A stretch of 64,000 nt of DNA from Chitinophagales bacterium (GTDB lineage: Bacteria > Bacteroidota > Bacteroidia > Chitinophagales > Saprospiraceae), in contig JAAFJT010000012.1 of the NCBI GenBank assembly GCA_013298955.1, positions 1 to 64,000 on the forward strand, in the 5' to 3' direction. Position 1 is the first letter of the stretch; each line of letters begins with the position of its first letter. Of this stretch, positions 27,255 to 35,622 are shown one piece after another. The translations under genes were made by a program, and so were the position numbers. Under the pieces are notes generated by a model, which saw nothing but the letters and a program-made list of their open reading frames with translations, ran no database searches and was not told where the DNA came from.

Positions 27255-27328
27255 TGATCTTGTCAGGAGTCGAACCTGAAACCTTCTGATCCGTAGTCAG
27301 ATACTCTATCCAATTGAGCTACAAGACC
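27255..27328 (-). tRNA. tRNA-Arg (anticodon ACG)
   Basis: A 74-nt cloverleaf. The acceptor stem GGTCTTG pairs with CAAGATC (one G-T pair) with discriminator A. The anticodon stem TCTGA/TCAGA encloses the loop CTACGGA, so the anticodon is ACG, read as ICG after deamination. The T-arm contains GGTTCGACTCC. CCA is not encoded. A good promoter lies just upstream at 27370-27402. Confidence 0.95.
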
Positions 27329-27369
27329 TTATCTGAAACGATTTGATGTTTCTGTTTCGTTTCGCGGTG

Positions 27370-27402
27370 CAAAGATAACGCCTTTTGTTTTACACCACCA
27401 AA
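27370..27402 (-). promoter_or_regulatory. Promoter of tRNA-Arg (Bacteroidota type)
   Basis: On the minus strand this reads TTTG (27402-27399), a 21-bp spacer, then TATCTTTG (27377-27370), which is the Bacteroidota -33/-7 pattern. It is placed 42 bp before the 5' end of the tRNA. Confidence 0.7.
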
Positions 27403-27462
27403 TTTTTTTTTACTTTTTTTGAAAAAAAATTTAAAAAAGGGTGTATCTTCCTTTATAACAAC

Positions 27463-27552
27463 AACGTTTGGAGGGTTTCAAACCCTCCAAACGTTATACT
27501 ACCTTGATTTAGCAGGTATAAATTTGATTCGATTCTTTAAGTTCTACGACCT
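27463..27552. repeat. Modular element, GTTTGGAGGG core (copy C)
   Basis: The hairpin core 27463-27495 is identical to copies A and B, followed by CTACCTTGATTT and a decayed right arm (27528-27552, TTCGATTCTTTAAGTTC...). The arm runs up to the stop codon of the pseudouridine synthase. The left arm is not recognisable. Confidence 0.65.
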
Positions 27553-28280
27553 TAAACACCCCATTTCCGCAATTGCTTCAATAAAGCCGTAAAATCTTTG
27601 GGCGGTGGTGCTTCAAAACTAACTTTTTCGCCTGTCGTCGGATGTGTAAACGATAATCGAAACGCATGTAAAGTCGTCCGAGCCATGATAGGCAATTCTT
27701 CGGTTTCCTTGCTCAACCGAAAACCGCGCTTTTTAATATCCGATAAAAAAAGTTCTGGACGCGTTCCATACAACCTATCTGCCGCCAACGGATAACCAAT
27801 ACATTGAAAATGAACCCGTATTTGATGCGTTCTTCCTGTCCGAATATCGGCTTCGACTAAGGTATAATTTTTAAATCGCTCTGCCACTCGATACAAGGTC
27901 AAAGACGGTTTGCCCAATTGCGATGTAATCATCATTTTACCGGGAACCGCAGGATTTTCACCAATTGGCTTATCAATTTCACCCGATTCTTGGTGCAAAA
28001 CCCCATTTAAAAGCGCGTAATACACCTTTTCAACCCCTTCTTTATGGTCAAATTGCATGGAAATATTTCGATGCGCGTGTTCGTTTTTAGCAAAAACTAA
28101 GATGCCACTCGTCTCCCTATCCAACCGATGGAGGATGAAAATTTTCCCAAATTGTGCCGTCAAAAGTTTGGAAACGCTGAGTTTATCCGCCGCAAAACGG
28201 TCTGGAATCGTCAACAAATCAGCAGGTTTATTGACGATAATAATATCGTCATCGTCATAAATAATTTCTAAATTTTTCAT
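27552..28280 (-). CDS. RluA-family pseudouridine synthase
   Basis: 242 residues from the ATG at 28280 (MKNLEIIYDDDDIIIVNKP). An ATG at 28334 would overlap the upstream gene and add a non-conserved stretch, so it was not used. It carries the RluA catalytic motif HRLDRETSGILVFAK (catalytic Asp) and the RTGRTHQIRVHF motif. No S4 domain is present, so it belongs to the short RluA class that modifies rRNA or tRNA uridines; which site cannot be told. It lies 53 bp downstream of the GWxTD gene. Confidence 0.92.
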   Translation of the reverse strand: MKNLEIIYDDDDIIIVNKPADLLTIPDRFAADKLSVSKLLTAQFGKIFILHRLDRETSGILVFAKNEHAHRNISMQFDHKEGVEKVYYALLNGVLHQESGEIDKPIGENPAVPGKMMITSQLGKPSLTLYRVAERFKNYTLVEADIRTGRTHQIRVHFQCIGYPLAADRLYGTRPELFLSDIKKRGFRLSKETEELPIMARTTLHAFRLSFTHPTTGEKVSFEAPPPKDFTALLKQLRKWGV

Positions 28281-28333
28281 ATTTAAAAAACAAAAACTTG
28301 GAAAAATAGTTTTTGAATACAGCGAGTGCATCA

Positions 28334-29782
28334 TTATTCATTAAACAATTTCACCGCCCTTTGGTTTTGGTTTTCGCCCATGACATCCAAACCATTATTC
28401 GGCAACGATTGCGCATTTCGATACAATTCAAATTGCCAACGCGGATTCGACAGCTCGCCCCGACAACTCGAATGCAATAAGCGATACCCATTGGCAGACA
28501 AATCTGGATTATAAAACAAAAATTTAACATTCGTTTGCTCCTTCGATTCGATGGCGTTATACACCCAAATCTCATAGGGCGGCGCATTCATCTCATTTTC
28601 GACCGTAATAATATCCGTCGGACGACCATATTTCATATAAATAATCCCTCTATCCGTTTCAAAACCGTATCCAAAACCACTTTTATACAATTTATCCACT
28701 TGCCGCGCCACATACATATATTGGTCATGTGCATTTTCGGGCATTTGATGGTTTTGCCCAAACCAATATTGATATAAAAAACGGCGTTGCGCCATCGTAT
28801 CTTTTTTTTCCAAAACCACATTCAACCGCGAAACATCGGCATCTTTCACCAGCATTGCAATCGCTTTCAGGCTAAAACGCAATTGTTCAGGCTCCATTTT
28901 ACCCACAAATTCTTCCATCAACGCGTCTGTATCCATATTTTGCGCCTTTTTACTGAGGTCTAAATCGGGATTGCTGCGTTGGAAAAAAATCTCTTTTTGG
29001 TCTAACAAATCATTCGCGCGATTGCGAATACTCGTCACCAATTTATAATTCCCAGAAGGCAATTCGCTAATATCAATTTGAATTAAATTAGCAATAAACA
29101 CTTCGCCCTTTCTTTTTTTATGTCCGATGATGACATTTTTCTCATTTTCAGCATCTTTGGCGTTCACAATCGCGTAACTAAACAAAAATTCATCGCCCAA
29201 ACCTTTATCCGAATTATAAATCTCACTGTAAAAAGACAAATATTTATACCTTCTATCATAATACGAAAAAGGCAATGGCTCTAAAAAATACCCATTTTTC
29301 ACCAAAGGATGATTTTTAGAAGAATCCTGCTGATACGCCGCCAATAATTCAATATCCGACTGGCGCAAGGACAATTTATCAAAATCAACATTCACCCAAG
29401 AACGAATCTGCGATTTTGCCTTTGCGGAATCCACCAAATCCACCACTTCCACCACAATATCGTAATGACCATTGCGCAAAGCATAGCGTTTTTGGTCAAT
29501 AAAATTAACAGGATCCAAAGCCGCAGGGCTTTTGAGCCGATATTTTTCCGCGTGAATCGTACTATCTTTCAATTTCAAATAGATAGTCACCTCCACATGC
29601 GCTCTGGCGCGAATGCTATCGACCTGTTCCTGTTCGAGTTTACTCCCCACAAAATTGAGGTAAATCTCCACATAATTCAAATCGCCCGACTTGAAAGCAG
29701 CGCATGCAACACTGACATCTGGGGCGGCAATTGCCCGAAAGGAAGTCATTGCCATTCCGAGTATAAAAAACCACTTTTTCAT
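28334..29782 (-). CDS. GWxTD-domain exported protein
   Basis: 482 residues from the ATG at 29782, which gives signal peptide MKKWFFILGMAMTSFRAIAA. The C-terminal domain (~residues 345-460) carries the GWxTD-type core as GFETDRGIIYMKYGRPTDI (the Trp is replaced by Phe) and IWVYNAI plus FLFYNP. The N-terminal part looks beta-rich, with YVEIYLNF and VNVDFDKLSL. The GWxTD family is widespread in Bacteroidota and related phyla with no settled function. It may be co-transcribed with the pseudouridine synthase downstream. Confidence 0.85.
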   Translation of the reverse strand: MKKWFFILGMAMTSFRAIAAPDVSVACAAFKSGDLNYVEIYLNFVGSKLEQEQVDSIRARAHVEVTIYLKLKDSTIHAEKYRLKSPAALDPVNFIDQKRYALRNGHYDIVVEVVDLVDSAKAKSQIRSWVNVDFDKLSLRQSDIELLAAYQQDSSKNHPLVKNGYFLEPLPFSYYDRRYKYLSFYSEIYNSDKGLGDEFLFSYAIVNAKDAENEKNVIIGHKKRKGEVFIANLIQIDISELPSGNYKLVTSIRNRANDLLDQKEIFFQRSNPDLDLSKKAQNMDTDALMEEFVGKMEPEQLRFSLKAIAMLVKDADVSRLNVVLEKKDTMAQRRFLYQYWFGQNHQMPENAHDQYMYVARQVDKLYKSGFGYGFETDRGIIYMKYGRPTDIITVENEMNAPPYEIWVYNAIESKEQTNVKFLFYNPDLSANGYRLLHSSCRGELSNPRWQFELYRNAQSLPNNGLDVMGENQNQRAVKLFNE

Positions 29783-29924
29783 GCCCACATAAAATTTTGA
29801 TGTAATAAAATTATTACAAATAGATATATGAAAAAATAAGAAATCACGCGTTTTCAAATGTAATGTATTGGGTTTTAAAGTTTAAAAGATTCCTCATGGG
29901 GCATCATTTAGGTAGGTTATTCCC

Positions 29925-30317
29925 TTACAAATTCGTTTTTGGAGCTTTTGACAACATTAATTTAAACTGATACCCTTTCAACTCCGTCGCTAATTCCATC
30001 AAAGTATCTTCAAAATGGGTAATTTTGTATTCAATCGTTGGGTTCGTCTTTTGTATCAATTTGTCTTTTTGAATCTTAAAAGCACCTTGTTCTTCGATTT
30101 GTGACAGGGTAAAATTAGTTAAAACAGAGTCTTTTGTGAAATTGTAAAATACTTTTTCAAGCGAAGCCGCTTCTTGACCATTTCGGGTAGCTTCCGTTAA
30201 ATGCCAAACGCCGCGCAATTGCTCCCCACTGACTTTATCAGAATGACAAGCCGTCATCCAAATCAGCGAAGTGGGTAATAACAACATCCATTTGGATTGT
30301 AATGCAGTAAGTCTCAT
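29925..30317 (-). CDS. Small lipocalin-like lipoprotein
   Basis: 130-residue putative lipoprotein. The hydrophobic leader MLLLPTSLIWMTAC ends in a lipobox-like cysteine (~residue 24). The rest resembles a lipocalin-like domain with GVWHLTEATRNGQ at its start, followed by alternating beta strands (YNFTKDSVLTNF, EYKITHFEDTLMEL, GYQFKLML). The ligand is unknown. It is monocistronic, between the GWxTD gene and the divergent phosphodiesterase gene. Confidence 0.7.
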   Translation of the reverse strand: MRLTALQSKWMLLLPTSLIWMTACHSDKVSGEQLRGVWHLTEATRNGQEAASLEKVFYNFTKDSVLTNFTLSQIEEQGAFKIQKDKLIQKTNPTIEYKITHFEDTLMELATELKGYQFKLMLSKAPKTNL

Positions 30318-30463
30318 AAAAAATTGTTGATTATGGAATGGTTCAAAAATAAAATGACCGCGTTTTGTCCTAAAATGCTATTTTGTTGTAAAAAAATAGA
30401 AATTTTGCGGCAAAGTTAAAAAAGGAAAATCACTTTTAGGTTATTAAAATCAATTCTGAATCC

Positions 30464-31327
30464 ATGAATTTTTTACCATCGTTTCAAGGACATAGAGGGG
30501 CAAGGGGATTACTGCCCGAAAACACCATTGATTCGTTCCAAAAAGCCGTCGAATGGGGCGCGAAAGCCTTAGAAATGGATATTGTGGTCTCCAAAGACCA
30601 ACAAATTGTGGTATCACACGAGCCTTGGATGTCTCATTTAACGTGCCGTTTTCCGAATGGCAACCCTGTTACGTATTTCGACATGCACAAAACAGGGTTT
30701 CATCAGTTGAATTATGATGAAATTGCTCAATACGATTGTGGCAGTCGGGGCAATCCTTATTTTCCACAACAAGCGCGAAAAGTGGCGTTTAAACCCACTT
30801 TGGAAGCCGTGATTCGGGAAGTGGATGCGTTTTGTGACAAAAATCAGTTGGAAAAACCGTTGTACAACATCGAAGTCAAAAGTCATCCGCGCTGGTATGG
30901 CAAATATGTGCCATATCCTGCGGCGTATATTCAACTGTTGATGAAGACTTTACACGATTTGCCTTTAAATCGGTTTTACATTTCGTCTTTTGACCCACTC
31001 TTTTTGAATACCGTGCGACGGAAATTTCCTTCGATTCGATTGGGTTATTTGGTTGATAATTTTCATGATTTTAAAACGAATTGTAAGAAATTAGGGTTTT
31101 TGCCCGATATTTATAGCCCGTATTATCGCTTTTTGACGCGGAAGAAAATTCAAAAATGGCATCATTTGAACGTTCAAGTAGCAACTTGGACGGTTAATAA
31201 CGCAGTTACGATGCAAAAATTATTAAAAATGGGCGTAGATAGTGTGATTACTGATTATCCAAATAGGGGGACTTTACGTAAGTGGGGACTTTACGTAAGT
31301 GTTCGTAAAGTCCTATATTTAAAATAA
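30464..31327 (+). CDS. Glycerophosphodiester phosphodiesterase
   Basis: 287-residue GDPD TIM-barrel enzyme that hydrolyses glycerophosphodiesters to glycerol-3-phosphate and an alcohol. Catalytic motifs: GHRGARGLLPENT (His, Arg, Glu), ALEMDIVVSKD and IVVSHEP (catalytic His-Glu), and IEVKSHP. No signal peptide is evident. The C-terminus after ITDYPN is unusual: it is encoded by two direct 17-bp copies and an inverted copy (31267-31313), so the last ~18 residues probably differ from those of relatives. Confidence 0.92.
   Translation: MNFLPSFQGHRGARGLLPENTIDSFQKAVEWGAKALEMDIVVSKDQQIVVSHEPWMSHLTCRFPNGNPVTYFDMHKTGFHQLNYDEIAQYDCGSRGNPYFPQQARKVAFKPTLEAVIREVDAFCDKNQLEKPLYNIEVKSHPRWYGKYVPYPAAYIQLLMKTLHDLPLNRFYISSFDPLFLNTVRRKFPSIRLGYLVDNFHDFKTNCKKLGFLPDIYSPYYRFLTRKKIQKWHHLNVQVATWTVNNAVTMQKLLKMGVDSVITDYPNRGTLRKWGLYVSVRKVLYLK
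31267..31313. repeat. 17-bp tandem duplication with inverted copy at GDPD 3' end
   Basis: GGGGACTTTACGTAAGT is repeated directly (31267-31283 and 31284-31300) and followed by GTTCGTAAAGTCC, which is inverted to it. The repeat is not a multiple of three, so it shifts the frame of the GDPD tail. It can also fold as a hairpin inside the mRNA. Confidence 0.8.
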
Positions 31328-31540
31328 TATTTGAAATATTTTTATTCATAAGTAATTTGAAATCAATATATTGAATCCTGATTTTTATTTTAAGAAAAAT
31401 TTAAGTATAAATTGGGGTTGAATCTAAAAATAAATGCGTTAATTGCAGCGTTGTATGTTCTGTGACATAAAACCACCGACTCTCGGAGTGGCGCAGTCGC
31501 CGAAAGCGTCAGTGTAGGCAAAACAAACCTTTTATTTTAC

Positions 31541-32482
31541 ATGCCAGCATTCCAAAATGTAAAAAAACTCGGCGTAATTGCCGTGTTATTGTTTCCAGCG
31601 ACTACCGCGCTGCATGCTCAAAAATTGGTACTCACGCCGAAGGTGGCGGTGCAACCTGCGAATACGTGTGGTTTCGTGAAGCCTCCGAAAAGCATGGTCA
31701 ATAAATTCGCTTCAACCTATGAAGCACAATCGGTAGCCAATACGATTGTGAATAAATTGAAATTGAATCAAAATTTTGTCATCGAACAAGCTCCCGGTAT
31801 TGAAAATTGTTATGCTGTCATTGAACGCGGCAGGCGGATGATTCGATATGATAATGATTTTTTAGAGCGCACTGACCAGATGGCGCGCACGAAATGGGCT
31901 TCAATCAGCATCATGGCGCACGAAATTGGTCATCATGTTTGCGGTCACACGCAGGATAACATTGGTAGCACGCCTTCCAAAGAGTTGGAAGCGGATAAAT
32001 TTTCGGGTGTGGTGATGGCGAGTTTGGGCGCGACCTTAGAACAAGCGAAAGCGGCAATGAATGCGGTGTCTTCCGACCAAGCCTCAAGTACGCATCCGGG
32101 CAGGCGCGACCGTTTGAATGCGATTGCTTTGGGTTGGCAAACTATCAATAAAGATGGGACGGCAAAAACCGAAACCACTCCTGCAAAACCGCAAGACAAT
32201 GGGAATGCGTCTAAATACAATGATTGGATTAAGTTGACGAACCCGAATACCAATACTTTATATGTTGAATTATCGGATGATGGTCAAAATTTTCAACAAG
32301 TAGCGGTGGAAGCTGGGAAAGAATTTGTATTTCGATATGAAGTTTACAATTATGGTTGGATTCGGGTTTCTACGCCCAATAAAGGCAAAGTGACTTACAA
32401 ATTGGATCATAGTAAAAAATATTACATCGCTCCCAATCGGCGATTTGGTCGGTGGGATGTTTTCGAGGATAAAAAGTCATAG
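31541..32482 (+). CDS. Exported M48-like zinc metalloprotease
   Basis: 313-residue protein with signal peptide MPAFQNVKKLGVIAVLLFPATTALHA. The zinc site is AHEIGHHVCGHT (HExxH) near residue 130, and the third ligand is in KELEADKFSG (ExxxD). The mature N-terminus precedes a short M48-like catalytic domain. The C-terminal ~85 residues (after a Lys/Thr/Pro linker) form a small beta domain (VELSDDGQNFQQVAVEAG, then FRYEVYNYGW). It is probably a periplasmic envelope-maintenance protease. A hairpin follows the stop. Confidence 0.88.
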   Translation: MPAFQNVKKLGVIAVLLFPATTALHAQKLVLTPKVAVQPANTCGFVKPPKSMVNKFASTYEAQSVANTIVNKLKLNQNFVIEQAPGIENCYAVIERGRRMIRYDNDFLERTDQMARTKWASISIMAHEIGHHVCGHTQDNIGSTPSKELEADKFSGVVMASLGATLEQAKAAMNAVSSDQASSTHPGRRDRLNAIALGWQTINKDGTAKTETTPAKPQDNGNASKYNDWIKLTNPNTNTLYVELSDDGQNFQQVAVEAGKEFVFRYEVYNYGWIRVSTPNKGKVTYKLDHSKKYYIAPNRRFGRWDVFEDKKS

Positions 32483-32502
32483 TATGTTATTTTAGAATGA
32501 GA

Positions 32503-32546
32503 AATGCCGAATCATTTGAGTATCAAGTGTTTTCGGCATTTTTTAT
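32503..32546 (+). terminator. Rho-independent terminator after M48 gene
   Basis: The stem AATGCCGAA / TTCGGCATT with an inner CATTTG...CAAGTG pairing, then TTTTTAT. It lies between convergent M48 and GH9 genes, so it may serve both. Confidence 0.75.
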
Positions 32547-32553
32547 GCTAAAA

Positions 32554-35016
32554 TTAAAAGCGTTCAAACGAATAGCCTTTTTCTTTCAATTCTTGTATCA
32601 ATCGCTCTAATCGAACATACATTTTATCCGTGCGCAAAGGGTCACTTCCGATGTGCATTAATAGGATGAAACCATTCAATCCCTTTGTATTACGTATTTC
32701 ATAATCCATAATACTTCTATAAATGGTTTTAGAAGCCATATAATTTTTATCTTTCGGAGTCGTGTAATCGGCATTCGAGCGCGTTCCCGATGTATAATTG
32801 ACTAATTCCAGACCCGCTTCTTGACTCCATCCTACAATTTCCGAATTATACCATTCAAAGGGCGGTAAAAAATATTTTGCTTGCTCTTTGGAAATACCCA
32901 ATTTGGACATTTCGATAAAATTTTGTTTTAAATCATGCCTAAAATCGATTTTAGAAACCAATAAACTATCCCTTTTTTTCCAATCACAATACAATAAATG
33001 TTTATCGGAATGCGCTCCCAAATAATGTCCATCGGCTTTTAAATCTTTGACCAAATCGGGAAAAGTGCGATAAAAATCACCAGTCAAGAAAAAAGAGGCT
33101 TTTACATTATTTTTTTTTAAAATATTTGTAATGATTTGCCCGCCATCTGCAAATTCATGTCCTGTGAAAACCAATTGAATTTTCATTCGCGCCGTATCTT
33201 TTCGGACGATTGCGCCATATTTATCTCGAATTTTATTGGAAAGGACTGGTTTTGCTACTCCTTTTTGTTGCAATTGAGCCAAATAATAAGTCAAACTCGC
33301 GGTACCATCCATTGTGGGTTCATTGGTAGCATAATCGCCATAATCGTCATGATACACGACTTCGGGCGATTGAAATGCTTCAAATTCATCGGCTTGATGT
33401 AACTTAATGCCAATCAATCGATTATAAATACTACCATAAACGGGACCATCGACCAAACCGCCCTTAATATTATAATTTTTCAAATGGGTAAAGGCTGAAT
33501 GAGGGTCTTTCGGGGCAACACCCTCTTCGGGCAGACCGACTATCATACTCGTTCCCCAAGGATTGCAACCAAACAGCCAATCCCGCCAAGCGGCTTCCAA
33601 TTCATCATATGGAGGCGGTGCGATTTTAAGTTGTTTGCAAAATCTTATTTGGGTCAATCCAGCCGATACCAAATTATTAGAACACCAGATGAATGGAAAT
33701 CCATTTAAAAAAGGATTATCCTGTCCGCGTTTCGCAATTAAATCAACGCCTTTTAAAATATTTTGTTTAAATAAAACGCTATCTTGGCTATTTGCCAAAT
33801 AAAAATTGCCCAATTGAACAAATGGATACCATTGATAATGTCGCGCCGTATCCGCACCCATCCAAGGCGTGATAGGTTCTTTTTTACCAAAATCACTCGC
33901 TTCCTGCATTTTTGCCCCATCAGGCGCGACTGCCGCCGCTAATGTCATGTCATCCGTCCAATTGTCCTCTTCATAAAAATAGGGCGCACGATATGGAGCC
34001 GTTTGGCAAACGCCCGGATACATTTGCCCATATTGATACGCTGCATTTGCTTTAACTTTAAGGCTATCAGCAAATTGTGGATAATATTTTTTTAATATAC
34101 GATTACCTAACCAAAAGGCAGCAGCGAATTTACCTGCTATGGAAGCAACCCCGGTGGTTCGATTTTTATAATTTTTCAAACCTTGTGGTTTGCCCGTGAC
34201 GCGATACGCAGGGCGCATCAAACCTTTATTATTTGAATACGTAATCGTATCTAAATGAGGCAGTCGCACCATTTGATGGTCTCTATCATCTGCGATTTGA
34301 TGATACATTTCGGTTGGATTAGGGTTCATCCGCATCAACCAATCTAACCCCCATTTCGCTTCGTCCAAAATATCTGGAATTTGATTGGGTTTGGGATTGC
34401 CTGCGGCATCATAGGCATCTTGAAAAGCGGCTGAATTTTGTTCATAAGCAAATAATAATTGTGTAACTGCGTTAGCAGACGTAGTTACATATTGCAAATA
34501 ATCAGATGCGTCATGCCAACCACCCCAAACCGCCACTTGTGTCCCATCCCGCAAAGGGTCTTCATTGCCCACTGCAAAACAGCCTTCTTTATGGCAATTT
34601 GCTTTCAAAAAAGGATTATTGCCACAACGTTGTTGCCGCATGTATTGCAATAAAAAATCAGCTGTACCATTCCAAATGGTATCATGGATGCGAAAAATAG
34701 GAGAACGGGTTTTGCCCACCCGAACAAAATACTGTCCCGTTTGATGCCATTCAGAGAAATCAAGCCGCGCTCCTGCCTTGAAAGCAGCATATTCGGGATA
34801 GATTTTGACCTTTTTGCCTTCAAAAACAGGCAATTCGGTCAATGCATCACAGAGTTCAAATTTTTTAACATTATCTTTATTCACACTATCTTTCGTTAGC
34901 CAAACGGCAACTTTTATCGCATCAGTGGTATAACCTATTTGATTAATGCGAATCCACGATTGAGCCATCAAGAGGGATGGAGTTAAGGTGCAAAAAAAAA
35001 TCAACAAACGATTCAT
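32554..35016 (-). CDS. GH9 cellulase-like protein fused to polysaccharide-deacetylase-like domain
   Basis: 820-residue exported protein (signal peptide MNRLLIFFCTLTPSLLMA). Residues ~20-110 form the cellulase N-terminal Ig-like domain (IRINQIGYTTDAIKVAVW). The GH9 catalytic domain covers ~115-600: GGWHDASDYLQY (nucleophile/base Asp region), DPHSAFTH (His), and TNEPTMDGTASLTYYLA (acid Glu). The C-terminal ~210 residues are a NodB-like deacetylase fold with HSDKHLLYCDW (metal His pair) and FLPPFEW. The first NodB motif, normally TFDD, reads FTGHE, so metal binding is altered. Predicted role: hydrolysis of beta-glucans outside the cytoplasm, with the second domain acting on acylated sugars or only binding them (inference). 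Confidence 0.9.
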   Translation of the reverse strand: MNRLLIFFCTLTPSLLMAQSWIRINQIGYTTDAIKVAVWLTKDSVNKDNVKKFELCDALTELPVFEGKKVKIYPEYAAFKAGARLDFSEWHQTGQYFVRVGKTRSPIFRIHDTIWNGTADFLLQYMRQQRCGNNPFLKANCHKEGCFAVGNEDPLRDGTQVAVWGGWHDASDYLQYVTTSANAVTQLLFAYEQNSAAFQDAYDAAGNPKPNQIPDILDEAKWGLDWLMRMNPNPTEMYHQIADDRDHQMVRLPHLDTITYSNNKGLMRPAYRVTGKPQGLKNYKNRTTGVASIAGKFAAAFWLGNRILKKYYPQFADSLKVKANAAYQYGQMYPGVCQTAPYRAPYFYEEDNWTDDMTLAAAVAPDGAKMQEASDFGKKEPITPWMGADTARHYQWYPFVQLGNFYLANSQDSVLFKQNILKGVDLIAKRGQDNPFLNGFPFIWCSNNLVSAGLTQIRFCKQLKIAPPPYDELEAAWRDWLFGCNPWGTSMIVGLPEEGVAPKDPHSAFTHLKNYNIKGGLVDGPVYGSIYNRLIGIKLHQADEFEAFQSPEVVYHDDYGDYATNEPTMDGTASLTYYLAQLQQKGVAKPVLSNKIRDKYGAIVRKDTARMKIQLVFTGHEFADGGQIITNILKKNNVKASFFLTGDFYRTFPDLVKDLKADGHYLGAHSDKHLLYCDWKKRDSLLVSKIDFRHDLKQNFIEMSKLGISKEQAKYFLPPFEWYNSEIVGWSQEAGLELVNYTSGTRSNADYTTPKDKNYMASKTIYRSIMDYEIRNTKGLNGFILLMHIGSDPLRTDKMYVRLERLIQELKEKGYSFERF

Positions 35017-35038
35017 AGTGTATTTTTAGGGTAAAAGC

Positions 35039-35075
35039 GTAGGTTTCGGAAACCTTCAAGGTTTCCGAAACCTAC
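35039..35075. repeat. Perfect palindromic hairpin, GTAGGTTTCGGAAACC type
   Basis: Arms of 18 bp, perfect, with a single central base. It sits between the GH9 gene start and the small membrane protein gene end. Its centre (AACCTTCAAGGTT) resembles the centres of the other hairpin cores in this window. Confidence 0.7.
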
Positions 35076-35132
35076 TCGCTCGAAAAACAAAATTATAGTT
35101 GCCTTCTAAAATAGGAATACGGAGTTGGATAC

Positions 35133-35546
35133 TTACAGCAAGTTATCCAAAAGGATTTTTTTCGATAAAAAAAGGATTTCGTTCCCAAAAAAGCCTTCAC
35201 TTTTCAATTTTAAACGTCCTAATCTGAAAAAAGGAATTTTTTCGGATTGAATCTGTTCAATATCACTCCTCAAATACCGCCGATGCGTCCAATAATTCGT
35301 GACATACAGATACGTGTCGTCAATGTCCAAACGGTGGAGGCGAAAAACGGTTTTATAAAACAAAAACAATCCAACAAAAAGGATGAGCGTCAACGTAATC
35401 CGAAAGCTATTGCCCGAAACAGATGCAGGGATTTTTTGGGTAAACCAAACAACCATTACAAAGGTGCCAAAAAAAGCAATGTATAATACGGGTAAAAATA
35501 TTTTTAATATCAACGTCCATGAAGACGATACTTGAATGGGTGGCAT
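35133..35546 (-). CDS. Small membrane protein with PH-like domain
   Basis: 137 residues. Two membrane segments (LILKIFLPVLYIAFFGTFVM and FRITLTLILFVGLFLFY, ~residues 12-35 and 47-65) are followed by a soluble segment RLHRLDIDDTYLYVTNYWTHRRYLRSDI, split here as LDIDDTYLYVTNYW and RRYLRSDIEQIQ, which resembles bacterial PH domains. Function not known. It diverges from the M23 gene. Confidence 0.7.
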   Translation of the reverse strand: MPPIQVSSSWTLILKIFLPVLYIAFFGTFVMVVWFTQKIPASVSGNSFRITLTLILFVGLFLFYKTVFRLHRLDIDDTYLYVTNYWTHRRYLRSDIEQIQSEKIPFFRLGRLKLKSEGFFGNEILFLSKKILLDNLL

Positions 35547-35622
35547 TTTTATTTTTTATTTTGATTTAACCGCAAAAGTAATAATTTTACGCAAAAATAA
35601 AGTCAACTATCTTTCAAATAAA

